DNA from: Trichoplax sp. H2
Lineage: Eukaryota > Placozoa > Uniplacotomia > Trichoplacea
DNA: 64,000 nt
Direction of reading: 5' to 3'
Assembly (NCBI GenBank): GCA_003344405.1
Contig: NOWV01000019.1
Span: 62,001 to 126,000 of the forward strand
Each line of letters begins with the position of its first letter. Position 1 is the first letter of the stretch. The position numbers and the translations under genes were made by a program. This document shows, piece by piece, positions 39,301 through 52,759 of this stretch. A model generated the notes under the pieces. The model had not been told where the DNA came from. It saw nothing but the letters and a program-made list of their open reading frames with translations, and made no database searches.

Positions 39301-42300
39301 AGTTATCCTTAAAGTGAATTAATATTCTATTTCATCTAGCTGAATTAATTGATATTGAGCATAAAAACCTCTTATGGCGTATTTCTAAATTCTGAAAGTC
39401 ACTTTTTAAATTATCATATTTCGCTTTCAAACCATTAGTCTAAAGGAATAGGAAGTAATTATAGTGGTTAGTTAGTAAGCAAGAAATATACAACAGATTG
39501 TTCTTGAAATAAAATATGCTTTTCCTCCATGATTTAAGCGCTTAAAACGAAATGAACTATAGTACACAGTAGAAATGGTTTACTAACTTCAATGTTGTAT
39601 TTTATATTTAATTCAGTTAATAATAAATTTTTCTCTTCTTTTAATTTTTCAATCTCTTCTTCAAATTGATTTGCAAAGGTAGTTATAGTCTCCTGGTCTT
39701 TCGTTTCCTTGACTGCTAGTTGTCGTTCTTGTTGCTCTCTTTCCTAGAACAACAAAAGGGAATTATTAGGCCAATATCGTTATACCTATTAGTAAAATAT
39801 TTTGTAAAGTATCGTAATGCTACTAATGGTCTTTATCAAGTCTTTTCCGACTTATTCTTTCAATTATTGCTTTTCATGATCGTAATTTTAGTAATATTAA
39901 TTTCATGATTTATTTTACGCCTGATTTAGTATTCTTTTCATTTCTTACATTTTACATTAACTTAATTACCTAGATATTTGACATTTATCAGAACTATTTC
40001 TAACTCGCTCTTTATCTTCCACTCGTCGAGAGAACTAAATTAAATACTTGGATATTTCAACCTATCAGGACCCTATTCAACCTACTCTTCATCTTCTAAT
40101 CTGTACGAGTACTGATCAACAGTAAATACTTTCAATCTATCAAGCCTGATTCAATCTATTCTTCCCTCTTCTATATCCCTCTATTTTTAAATATTTCATA
40201 TACTGACATATTAGAGTTATTTTCAATGAATTCTTCATCTCTCACCGACTATCAATACTACCTTAAAATACTTAAGCATTACAATTTATCAATCTGATTC
40301 ATAGTCTACTGTGCAGCTATCACTACTCTTAAAGTCTTATTTATCACAATTCCTAAGGGCTTATCTTTAATTATTTCTTTCGGCTTTAACCGTCATGTAA
40401 ACCTTAAGCTTAATGTATCTTAGTGCAATAATCTATCAAACTATTTTTCATAACTGCTTTCTTCTAAATCTTTTAATTAATACTTCTAGGAAAAATAACA
40501 GGAGAAAATTGGTTATGGAATTGTCGATTTGCTTTCAGCCTGCTGTCTCGCATACTATTGTACTCTTTGCCAATAGTAATACTTTGATATTGCAAATTAT
40601 ATCACTTCCATTTACAAGTTTAGCCTCTCAGCTATTGTTCACTATCAGGATAAATCTAGAGATACTTTAATATCGCAGTCGATTAAATTTCTTACAAATG
40701 TTCTCTGCTTTACTATAATACTCTATCCGAATAGTCATTACATTGATATCCTAACCTATCTATCAAGTTTTTGATATAATCTATCAGCTACCCCGCTGCC
40801 TTTAGTGCTACATTAATATCGCGACGCATCAAAACTTATTTTCAACTTACTCTTTCTTCATTGGCTCGATCTAGTTGATATTGTAATTGGCGAATCTCTT
40901 TCTGTTTAAATAAGATGTCATCCTCTAAGCTGCTAATTTGAGCTTTATAACCTTCCATTTCATTCTCAGCCTTATGAAGTGAATCTTGAAGATGCTCTAC
41001 TTCGGTCTAATGAAGAGTAAGGCAATAAAACTAGTTAAAGCCATGTTTTCAAAATAATTTATCCTCTATTGCTGCCATGATTGTAATTGTTAGCTTCATA
41101 AATGATAATCAATCAAAACTATTTAAAATCAATGCTGTTCATAGTAGACTTTGAGAATATCCATAGTGATTTATTACCCTTAGCTTTTGAATTCTTTCAT
41201 TAGAGGCACGGAAATCCTTTCCTTCCAACCATTCACGAAGCTCTAACTTTGATTGCTTAAGTTGCTATATGTCAAATTTTGTATGGAATATTAAACGTAT
41301 AAATAAACATTATGATCATGATAGATGGAATATAGTCGGTCTTGCTATAGAGAACTCACACGTAGCATTTCTTGACATCTTCCAATTAATTGTTGCTTTT
41401 CTTCATTGACTGCATGCAATTGTAGCTTTTGCATCATTAAAGAACAATATTAATTATATGAATCCTATCTGTTCAAATTGATGCTACTGAATTGGAAAGT
41501 AATTTTTAGTCATTCTTTCATTCTAATTACTATGTTAACTCTGATTCTAGATCATTTGTATCAATCTACCGAAGGAGCAATAATTTTAATTTCCTCTGGC
41601 TTTAATAGCAAATTTTTTTCTTGGGAAACGAATTGCAAGAAATTACCGAATCTGGTTTGGATCACTACATGAAATCATATTCCCGCTAGCCTCTGTTAAA
41701 CAGCTCAAGATACTTGCTAATTCGGCTTACCTCTAATTTTTCATTGGCTTCTTTTATGGAATTATTTTGATCTAAGAACTGGTTTTCTTTTGACTGCAAT
41801 AGCTAATAGAGTGGTGTAGATATAATTTTAAATTTTTTACAATCTTGATATCATGACAATACCAAAATTAGCAAGCATTCTTTCATAAGCTTTTTCTATC
41901 TAAAACGTATATTGCATCATGTTTATCGCATAAAATTACCTGAGAAAAACGATCTTCTTGTAAAATTAATTGTTTCTTAGTTTCATCGCATTCTTCCTTG
42001 ATGGTTAATAGATGATTTTTATCTCGATTTAGATCATCAATATCTCGCTGTTTATTAGCAATTGTATCCTCCAACTGATTTATATTTAGACTCATCTGTC
42101 TGTTAATCTAGTAAACACCAAAAAATAAATCTCTTTAATCATCTTATTGCTAAAACATCTCACAATAAACTTTGCCCTCAGGATATATATAAAATTATTT
42201 CAAGATTTTGATAATAATTTCATGTGATAAAAGTTATGGCTATGAATTTATCAAGTTTATTCATGCATCTTAAAGAGTATCGTGTCGATGCTAGCTATCC

Positions 42301-45300
42301 TATAGTCGTATATAGGCAAGATCATTAACAATCTGTGAAATAAACTGAAAGCTAACGTGTACCTCAAGCATCATTAATTTTCACACTTACTTCGAGAAAT
42401 TCGGTTAGTTTCTGAGATAATTCATCGTTTTCCTGAATAATATCTTCGTATGACTGATGAATTTTATGAAGCTCATCCTTGGTTTTATTTAACTCGTCGC
42501 AAATTGATCTTTGGCTCTAAGAAATTAAAATAGAAATGAGTTATAAAACTAAGCAATAGGAACAAAACGGTAAATATAGTCGCTTTTATTTAACGGATCA
42601 TCAAAGACTAAACTTGAAGTCTAACGGCTATTAAAAAATCTAGAAAGATTTTATGACAATATTAGAGAATTGAAATAACTTTCAGAGCTATATACTAAGA
42701 TATAGTGGAAAGATACATTACGCAAAATTTCAGCATAGAAATGAAGCTATGAGAATCTAAATTTTGCTATACTCTCGCTAAATAATTCCTATTTTCTGAC
42801 TATAAAGATCTACGAACGACATGCCTGATTTTTTAAATTATAATTTGAAATTTAATGTTACGTCTTCATAAGTATCTAGAATAGTTCCGTAGCTAAAAAT
42901 TTAAATCATCGAGTCGGGATAATTTTTTCAATAACTGCACTGTATGCAAATTCAGAACTATAAATGTATTTCCTACATCATCCTAGTATCGAAATATTTA
43001 CAGTTTTGTATGATCAAATAGTAGGTTTTTCCTAGATATAACAATAGCGCCCTGTACTATTTTCTATCCTAATGTCTAATGATTGAATATCTGTAAAGCT
43101 AAGCTATCAAGTACTCTACATGTACTGTATAGAGTATTTGCTGTAATTTACTCATATGCCACAGATGACATTGTTAATTTCATTTTAAAATGTAAGCATG
43201 TTGCAATGGCTAGTACTGAATATGGTAAATGCTACGCAATGTACGTTCTCGCAAATCTGAGAATATGGTTATAACCTTAAAATCATAATTACTCATCTCC
43301 CTATATTACTTACGTGATTTAATTTATCATTTTCAACTATTAATTCATCGCACTTATCCTCGACATAGGACTTATTTTGCTCCTGCCTTCCAATTTCTGC
43401 TTGATATTGATTACATGATTGTTCTAATCGATTTAACCGATTTTTAAAGTCGACATTACAATGTTCTGCCTCTTGTAATTGCTAAAAGATGTTATAAAAG
43501 TCATGATATTAGAATTTGTATTAATCTGTCAAAGTGGCCTATATTCAATTGTACTTTAGAATAACCTCAGCCAGTTGATTCCTTTCGCGTACCACCAGTT
43601 GATATCTGTCGTTGAGGAGTCGTATAGAATCTCTCTCCTCAATTAGTTGTTGACTAAATTCATCACAACGGCTGATCAAAGTCTGTCGAGCCTAGCATTG
43701 ATAGTTATAACCCAACATAGAAATAATTCCAATATTTTATGGAATTTAAAGAGAATAGAGTTTAAGATTAATCATATATCGGAAGTACTATGAATTAAAT
43801 CTAAATCACTTTCGTACTGTTTATGCAATATAGCAGAAGTATTTATTAAGATTCATCTTATATCGTTGGCATTAATAATCAAATAGTTCGCATTTAGATA
43901 AAATTGTTAATATTTTAAATAATAGGCGGAGAATAGTTCATTTTAAATTAATCTTACATCATTATTAATAACGATCAAATGGTTTTAATCTATAGTAGAT
44001 TCGGATAATTTACGTAAACATAAGGAGAGCAGCTATTAGCATGAATCTAACATCATCGATATGAACAATCAAATCTAGATCTTTTTTTTAATGTTATGCA
44101 TTATTAGGAGAGCAGCTAAAGGAATTATTCCGTATCAGAACTAGATGCTGTATAGTAATACAGTCAGTAAACACATACCTCAGTTAAGTGTTGCTGATGA
44201 GCTACATCTTGCTGTCTTTGCACTTCTAGTTTTTGAATACAAGCAGCAGAAATTTCTACAGCTTCCTTGCGAGCATCAATTTCTCGGGTTAAAGCTTCAT
44301 TCATCTAAATAAAGGTCAATAAAATATAGTAATTATTCTCAGATTGAATAATTTGGTATTCATATCAGCCAAAATCTGATAGATTCAACTAGAAAAAGCT
44401 AGGATTCAAAAATAATTTTAGATCATAGTATTATCAGAGAAATAGTAACTTTAGTTTTCTTAGCATTTATCGCTTACTTGCTTAAGTAAGATATTTTCCT
44501 CTGTTGTGTCAGATTGTAATTTTTTGTATTCTTTGTACTTTTTCTCTAATTCCAAGTAATTTAGTTGTAGAATATTGTATTCATGGTTCTGCTTTCCAAT
44601 CTGTCGCGATAGCTCACTAATTCTATATGGAACAAGTTGAATAATTTCTATATGAGAATTATACTTATTTTTCTCCTATACCAAGCTAGACAGAGAGTTA
44701 ATAACATACTTTTCTAACTGTTGCATTTCTTCCTCAAAATGATTCTTGCTACCTGCATCTTGTCCCCATGCCAAATTATTTGTTTGATTGTTTTTAATCA
44801 AATTAAGCATTACTTTCTCTGGCTAAAAAGAGCATATAAAAGGGTAACAGTAAAGCTGTTATTCAATTACTAGTTACTTATGTCAGATTCATAATTTTAG
44901 CATTAGTCATGATTACATCATAATTGACAATAGCAGGAATAATTTGTAGCAAGTAACTGTTGGTAATCAAATGATTAAACTCAAATATATGCAACAAAGC
45001 TATATGATCAATGAAGTGTACCCGGCTAAATTACTAGCTGATTATAACTCTAATCTAGTAAAGGAGAAAATTAGATAACACTCTGAACTTTAAGGAAATG
45101 TACGTGCATGTAATTTTAATTTTGCTACACTAGCTCTTACCAATTGCTCTAACGTTAAATAGGAATTAGATTCAAAATCTTTTTCCTGATCGTTCCCCTC
45201 AACTTGATCGGCAATTACTGTAGGTGATGTAATTTTTTCGTGATTAGAATGGCGATTGGAGAGCTCTCCTAATTCCAGATTGCGATTAAATTCTTCCGAA

Positions 45301-47257
45301 TTATAAGGATTACGACTACTTCGATTTAAAGCTGTTGCGGTAGAATTATATGGGATAGCTTGACTTAGATTGTCATTATGGTGCCTTTGATGGCTTAATG
45401 GCGGATAAGAGGGTCGCCACTGCGATGCTTGAGAAGGTTGATTGACCAAATCATGGCTATAATCCGCTTGTGGTAATTCTGTAAAATCCCGAGTTTGCTG
45501 ATTGTTTACATCGTTACTTCTAAGGGTAGATTTCAGTTGATGATCGGCCATTTGAAGAATCTGAGATTTCGATTGAAACTTGACATGATGGTCAAGTGCA
45601 GAATTTTTATTTTCATTTACTAGTTTCTTTAAATTTTCAATTTGTTGCTCTTCATTCAATCTTTTTATTCTAGCCTCATTCTATTCGTAAAAATGTTGAA
45701 GTTATGTCATGATTAGTGTACTAAAATTTGAAATCTAAAGAATCTTATTCCTGTAATGCAGGAAGAATATTTTTGTAATTCAGCTAGCTAGAATTAAACT
45801 CTACAAAAATTGCTCGGAAAATTTTATCATAACTGCATTCAATTTGCACCAAAATAATTTAAGCCTTATGCCATATTTTCCTGATTAGGTTATTATTATC
45901 ATTTTGGAGGCAGTTAACTACCAATGAAATAAATGTCAATCAAGAACTTTCATCAGCTAATCTAAAAGTAAATTAATTGTGTAAGTTTACATCAATGTGT
46001 ACCAATCGATGGAATTTGGAAAAATGAACTAGATTATATTTAAGAACATCAATTATAATTGGTATTAACTGTCCGGAACTGAAGGTTCTTGATACGATAG
46101 ATGCAATTAGGACTACAGTATTTGCAGCTAAGCTTTTTTTTCACTTGTTCTCTAGTAATTTTCTACCTGTAAAATGATTAATATCATTTCGATACAGTAT
46201 CACTTCTATAGCAGTTATAAACTGCTAAACTATGCATTTCTAAATTTTGAGGCAACTACTTTATCTACAATCAATTGATCTAATTTCGGCATGTAGCAAT
46301 AAAGCATATAACTTATAAATTCTTAGTTGTGTGCCCACCATTAGTTAAAATTTTCTAAATTTTCAAGTACAACAGTACTCATTTATTAATGGCGTAATCC
46401 AATTTGTATTAAAATGCCATAAAAAGAACTGCAGTGATATCTTTCAGCAATATACGAATAGCAATAGGTAGTTATGAATGTTTTATATATCTAAACTTAT
46501 TAAGAAACATTTAAATTATTGCGAAGCTAGCGAATATTTATTAAGTATTAGTTATAGTAAAAAAAATGGGCTATGTCTTTAATCATGTCGTTGTATTATG
46601 CATAAGTCTTTATAAATTATTCCATCGAGTATCATAACCCGCTATACTCGTAGCCTTTTCATTTAATGTAAAGTAAATTAGCATCTGTTTACGCATGACT
46701 ACGTTAGGTAAATGTCAATATTAAGATCAACTACGATCTCAAGATTTCAGAAATAATCTTATGATTGCAGATATTATTGATCATCGTCGCTATGATTCTG
46801 TCAATATATGTCAAGAAGCAACTTAAAGTACCTTTAATTGATCGCGAACAGGAGTCATCGTAGATTCTTGCCGAGATGAATAGTTTCCGTCGTATGCAAG
46901 TCTTGAAGGCGTTGGAACTCTTTTCGAATGAGCTAAAGGGCTTTGACGATCACGATATGGTGTACTAGCTCTTGTTTCGTAACTGTTGTTGGATAATTGT
47001 CCACTAGATGGAGGTCCTATCATCAATAATATTGAAAGATACATCAATCAGTTTAATGTTAACATTTAACTGGTTCATATTTGATTTTAACTTACAAAAT
47101 TTAATATAATTTCTTATCTCAAATTAACAGGTCAATATCGTAGATTCAATTTATCATTAATTATACTCGCATGTTCTATCATGGAAATATGATATTACTG
47201 GCATTGTATTTTACCTGATGCTGGCGTTTGGTGATTTGTTGTTAAGGAAGTGGACAT
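36301..47257 (-). CDS. Long coiled-coil protein, about 1073 aa, family not assigned
   Basis: Twenty-six minus-strand exons with closing phases: 47257-47215 (ATG), 47016-46832, 45680-45141, 44822-44710, 44622-44478, 44304-44179, 43691-43566, 43481-43314, 42516-42391, 42107-41940, 41802-41731, 41425-41360, 41264-41178, 41006-40851, 39743-39588, 39439-39369, 39275-39217, 39012-38958, 38516-38387, 38304-38224, 37876-37808, 37504-37410, 37101-37008, 36900-36868, 36682-36615, 36490-36301. The first 260 or so residues are Ser/Pro/Asn/Gln-rich and look disordered ([22 protein letters not shown]). The rest is almost continuous heptad-type Glu/Lys/Gln/Leu coiled coil with a short Ser/Gly-rich tail ([11 protein letters not shown]). 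Such proteins are usually centrosomal, ciliary, Golgi or cytoskeletal scaffolds, but nothing here fixes which. Least certain are the 33-nt exon, the acceptor at 42107 and the 3' end, where a donor (36307-36312) lies 3 codons before the stop. Confidence 0.82.
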
Positions 47258-49780
47258 GACTTAATCTAGACTATTAATTTCCCTGATCAAATTAAACAAT
47301 TAAATGAATGATATCAATGTATCTTATGGTTAAAAATCAAATAGTTTAAAAGCTAATATCACAACAATGGGTAATGGATTTCAACATTGCAATCACGAGA
47401 TTCCATGGATGAAAATCAGAGTCGAGTATTAAAAATTACATGGGCTATAATTAAAAACTAGTTTATTTTTTTCTATGCTAAACGATAGATAAAGCGCTAC
47501 ACTCTCCCTTTCTAATCGTAAAAAGAATAGATCAACTTTAAAATTGACCATAAAAGATGATGTTAGGATATTGTAATACTAGTCTTAGAATAGTCTATAG
47601 CAAAATGAATACTTTCGATGAAAAATAGCCTTAAGAAATAAAACTAATTATTCGATAGCAAATTAAAAGTCAAGGAGGGAAAAGTTGAAGAGGAAGAAAG
47701 CTTCCCCCTTTCAAGTACAAATTTTAAAATTATTTACAATTAATCCATTAGATAACAATTTAAATTTTGATTATAAGGAAATGCCATAAACCAGCTGTAA
47801 ATTAAATCTGTACAATCATCATATCGATAAAAGATGATAGACATACCTTGGAAAGTAGATGATGATAAGCGGTGATGAGAATAGCTATCATGGAGTTTAT
47901 GTGTATTATCAGATTTAGCGTCTAACGATGTTGACCGTTAAATAATGCAAATGATAATGAAGTGTTGAAGACTTAATTAGTGACGTCACAGGCGATGGAT
48001 AACAATTCAACTAAAATTCTAATTTGACGATCTGGTTGCAAGCCTCCTTCTCTAATTCTTAGACTATTATCAATCGATCAAATGATCGCATAGAATCAAT
48101 CTATTTTATTTTTGGATTAAAAAAATGGAATTTTCTTATTTTATTAACATTAAATGCTTATTGCATCCATTAATAATGGAGTGATTCCAGATTCCAGTAG
48201 TTTTTATGCTACAAAGACGAGATCAGGACTAGTCAATCATTGTGACAAACATCTAAAGATTTGTAACATAATTTGTTTAATTGAATCACTAACAATAATC
48301 AACTATAAATAATAAACATTGAAGAAGTCTTTGTTTTAACTGAATATAGAGAATTAAAATTAGCCAAGGAACTTAGAAAACAAGAATGTTGTGAATTGGT
48401 TGATGTTTGATTCGAAGAATTGATAGCATTTGAATCGATTTCAATTGTTCAAGAGTTCTTTTGATCATGAAATGCACTGCTTGTAGCTTTAATATACGTA
48501 TGTTGTAGTGTAAATTTAATTCAATTCTTGGCTTACTAGATAAATTAAAAATCAACTCTTCCACTGCTTTAAATACACAACGATTAGGCATCCCATGGCC
48601 GGCCATAATAGCCTTCGCAGTTATATACGGACAGCAACTGCAGACTATATGCATTGTAATACTGACGTTGAACAGCACTTATTATTTAATTAAAAGAGTT
48701 ACCTACAGAATTTCTTATCATTCTCTTAGTTTCTATCGTTCTTTATTAAGTAATGAGCAGCATTACCATTTCACTACTACAGTTGCTATGTCTTACCGAT
48801 ATTCGAGCAGAAGCTGATCACTTACTTGAAATAAATCGAAATCCAAGTGTACTGTATTAAAAAAGATTATGAATTAAAACGCATCAGTTTCACTACTGTA
48901 GAGAATATGTGATAATTTAATCAGGAAGTAACGTCGCTAGTACTGCTAATACAGAAAATTAAATAATCCTGAAATTATCCGAATAGCAACGATATTAAAC
49001 TCAATTCAGATAGTTTCGATATTAATCGGGTATTAGCTGTAACATTAGTAACATTGCATGGGCTAGTTAGGGATCCATTTCGGTAGTAAGTTCAAGTAAT
49101 TCTATATTGGTATCTTTTAATCTGTTTAAAGTTAAGGTATTGCAAGAATTAATTAATAGGCGAGAATGATACTTATTACTGATGTAATGATAATCGCGTA
49201 CGTGTTGTAGGTGATAATTTTAGAATATAATTACGTGTTCGATCGTTAAGCATTGAACAGATTATAATTATCATTGCAATTAGAATAGAATTATCGGCTC
49301 ATAAATAGAATTAACGGTAGTTTCTATTGTGTAGAAAGACATCAATTATGGCCGTTGCTTAGCCGAATTGACCCGAACATTGCCAACCCTTAAGTAGCTA
49401 GCCTAGCTTGTTAAGCTAATAAACATCATTATCTAGTAATATTGTAAGTTTCTTTTTCGCTGCATCCAAGTGATGTTCTAAAAGCCATAGCGAATAAATC
49501 TCTGTTCGAAGATAACTCTCTTGGTATACACTAATCAGGTCTTCATATGATATTGCAACAACTTTGACTGAACTTTATTTCCAATGCAGTGTAACGTGCA
49601 ACATACAATTGATACATATAACTTGCTGCGAAAAGGTTGCTAAAAACTGCTCATCTCACTTCAATTAAAACATACAAGATTTATTACAGTTTTAGAATCA
49701 AAATAATTTTTATATTTTGACTGATGGCGACGGGTAAAAATATGGTTATGACATTTACAATTAGCATTCGAAAAATATTA
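47258..49780. other. Intergenic: 5' region of the coiled-coil gene and 3' flank of UTP15
   Basis: Both neighbours are on the minus strand, so this holds the promoter and 5' UTR of the coiled-coil gene. It contains a palindromic CRE-type site and an octamer near 47.95 kb. A 101-codon minus-strand frame (48373-48678) has no domain or splice support and is not called. Confidence 0.5.
47981..47988. promoter_or_regulatory. CRE-type palindrome TGACGTCA
   Basis: A perfect 8-bp CREB/ATF consensus lies 724 bp upstream of the coiled-coil ATG. A consensus octamer ATGCAAAT (POU type) sits 29 bp away at 47945-47952. Sites this short occur by chance about once per window, so function is a guess. Confidence 0.3.
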
Positions 49781-52602
49781 CTACGTCAATGGGGCAGCCG
49801 ATATAGAATTAGCTGACGTATTATTTGCTGTTAGCATCATATCAATAACCCCTAATAACTTTCCAAACGATTCATGAAGCCTTGTTTCTTCATGAATTTT
49901 ATCTTTGATCTGTAGAAACAGATTATCTACTTTCGAGGATTGGCCTAAAATCGGTGAGTATATATCTAAATAAGGGAAAAAAATTTTGAATTCCAGGTTT
50001 ACTTCATCAATAGAATGATTAAAGTGTTCGTATTATTTTAACACAATCAAACATGAATTACAATAAATCGTAGGCTTACCAAATACAATATTAGCAACAT
50101 CAGAAACTAGGGAACTATAGCGCGGATTAGATATATTCCTAATAAGGAAGCAATTGCAAGTTAAGCTTTCACACATGCATCGTTAATATCTACTAAAAGT
50201 TCTCTTTAACTTACTTTTTTATAAAATATAATACAGGTAATAATGCATCTTCATCTCTCCCAGATAAAGCTATAGGTAAGCCATCGCGCCTTATTAGTTC
50301 TTGTATTACACTGACAATAACGGGCGGGTGATTGCTAGATTTCTATTCATGCAAAAAATACTCTTTATTAGCTACTAATCATTGTAATTTCGCGCCAAAG
50401 TAAAGTACAATAACTGAATGTGATTCTACATCTGTTTTGTATAAAATAAAGCCTGTTACCTTTAAAACGCTATCCAAAGCCTCAGTATACTTAAACTGAC
50501 GCAATAGTTTGTCATGTAAAGGCAACCGGGTTAATTTCTTTTCCGCCACAATAACTGCATCCTAGTAATATAGTGTAAACAATGTCTTATTAGAATCGTT
50601 TTACTTTCACCATGATAGTGCCCTGTTAAACGTCACCTTTGAGGGGCCTGATTTTCTACTATTAAAGTAACGAACTGTTCGACCCTTTGGTCTCCATTTA
50701 AACTTTGGCAATTCTTGTTTATGTCGTGGTCTTTCCTTGATAGATAATAGTCCGTCGGACATACCAACTACTAAATGGCTATCATCGGGCTAAATAAAAA
50801 ATTGATCAATCTTATTATAGCACACATCCACGCAGAATGAGCATAATGCATAAGATTTAGAAATAGACATATTATGAAATACCGATATGCCTAAACTTGT
50901 TATGGGTGAGGAATAATCCATACTGTGGACAACTTTGTAATCTTTGATATCATATATCTTGACGTGTCTTCAATTGCGAAAGTATTAAAGTGTTCAAATA
51001 TTACTTTGAAAATTCAATAGCATTTAGGAGAACTACTGATTCTCTAACTTACCTATCTAACGACCCGGATAAAAGTCTTTGCCCACTGTTATCTAAACAC
51101 AAGCATGTAATAGTCTTTTGATGATTTGTAACACCCATCAGTAGGCGTCCACCACCAATAAGGTCCCATACCTTGATATAATTACTTCCTGTAATAGCGA
51201 GACAAGCTTCTATCATAGCTGCTCCTTCGAGACAGATAAGACGCAATAAAATAATATCCTGTTTTGTTCTCACCTGCCGAGATACAAATACTTCCACTGG
51301 GGTAAATTAACACTGCTTCTACAGGAGCTCCATGATCTATAGTCATCGAACTCTTGTCTGTACGCCTGTCCCATAGCTTTAAGGTATGGTCATACGATCC
51401 TATCCAATAAATACAGGATTAATATCAAATCAACCCCTTATTTTGGTACTACTATGTGGTATAATTATAACAACAATGTACTGTAGATAGTTATCGTCGT
51501 ATACCAAGACTTTACCTGTTACCCAAACATCGCTGCTAACTCTACTGACATCTCCAGCTCGGATGTAATCCTGGTAAAGGATTATTTTTGCAAAATAAAT
51601 ATACATTGAAAAGAGCACATTCGTAGTGATTCAACTTAAGACTACTATTTGTCTTTCAATCCAGAAATACAGGACATTAAAAATAGATTACCGTATGTTC
51701 ATCAAAAATAACAACTTCTTTTCCAGTGGGTAAATCCCAGCAACGAACTAATTTGTCATCTGAGGCCGAAATAATGTGTAGATTGTTCATTGCGAAACGG
51801 GCTACATGAGCAGCTCTGCAAAATTAGGTGTCATCGAGATCAATACCAATTTAATCAACAGTAAGACGACCAAATTAATAAATCTTGAATACTTTGCTGA
51901 CCTCTTATGACCATGTAATTGTCGTAATACTGTTCTACTATGCGTATCAAATACCTGTATGGGCAGATATTAAGGCAAAATAATACAAGATATTTATCTT
52001 TAATGCAGCTTCATTCAAGAAGGCATTGATTGATTCAACATCAATGCTAGAATTATTTTGTAGTTAGTAAAAAGTATCCTGTACTGTATATACAGCTATT
52101 CATAATTTTAAATCTAGATCCGAAACAATGATTGAATCGGTCGTGCTACCTGGACTAAACCATCGCCGCTTCCAGCTGTAATTAACTTGCCATCGTAACG
52201 AAATGTACCGCATAAGGCAGAGTCATGAAACCTCGAAATGGCTTTGTAAACTTGATTACTTGCACAATCGTACAATTGCACCTAATCAATGATCATAATC
52301 GTGAAGCAGTACATTAAGATTTCAACATTATCATGTTTACTAATATCTACGCGTCTAATCTGACCGCAATGTATTCTACGTGTTCAAAGGAAACAATAAT
52401 TTTGACTACCTTCCATAGTGGTTAAGTATACGCTCGTATAACTGATTATTTTATCCTGTAGAGTAAGGCACAATTACCCAGTTAAGAAGAAGAGAAAATA
52501 GTGATTTACCTTTGCGGAACAAGTAACAGCGTAGTGATGCGGTAGGACAGGTGAAAAATCGATACATGATATTGCTGAATGTTCTTTGGCCACTATAGGG
52601 AA
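49781..52602 (-). CDS. UTP15: U3 snoRNA-associated protein UTP15 (WD40 + UTP15 C-terminal domain), N-terminal exon missing
   Basis: Thirteen minus-strand exons give 476 residues: 52602-52510, 52281-52150, 51954-51902, 51815-51692, 51570-51516, 51399-51274, 51188-51053, 50967-50883, 50789-50637, 50561-50460, 50342-50215, 50138-50080, 49965-49781 (stop TAG). All phases close. WD40 blades are visible in order ([78 protein letters not shown]). The C-terminal UTP15 region follows, with [26 protein letters not shown] and a final helical segment. UTP15 belongs to the t-UTP/UtpA part of the small-subunit processome in the nucleolus and supports pre-18S processing and rDNA transcription. An in-frame TGA just upstream of 52602 shows that the first 30-35 residues come from an exon further upstream, which I did not find. 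Confidence 0.95.
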
Positions 52603-52759
52603 CTGTCATGAAAAACAAGTAAGACCAGAGTGAGAGATTGATGATTGACTGCTATAACTCAGGTAGCAAGTAATATTATTTCCAAGAGCTATCGATTGAA
52701 ATTATTTGTCTTCATCAGCCGTACACGTACGTATACTGTATGTGCAATTGCAACAGGTC

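Noticed and set aside
48373-48678. 101-codon minus-strand frame between UTP15 and the coiled-coil gene
   Set aside because: A few frames of this size are expected by chance; no domain and no upstream promoter-like or splice context.
52406-52455. Possible extra UTP15 exon between the exons ending 52510 and starting 52281
   Set aside because: It is open and flanked by AG and GT, but the outer exons join directly in phase (SAK to VQLYD) as in the family, and the inserted residues have no match.
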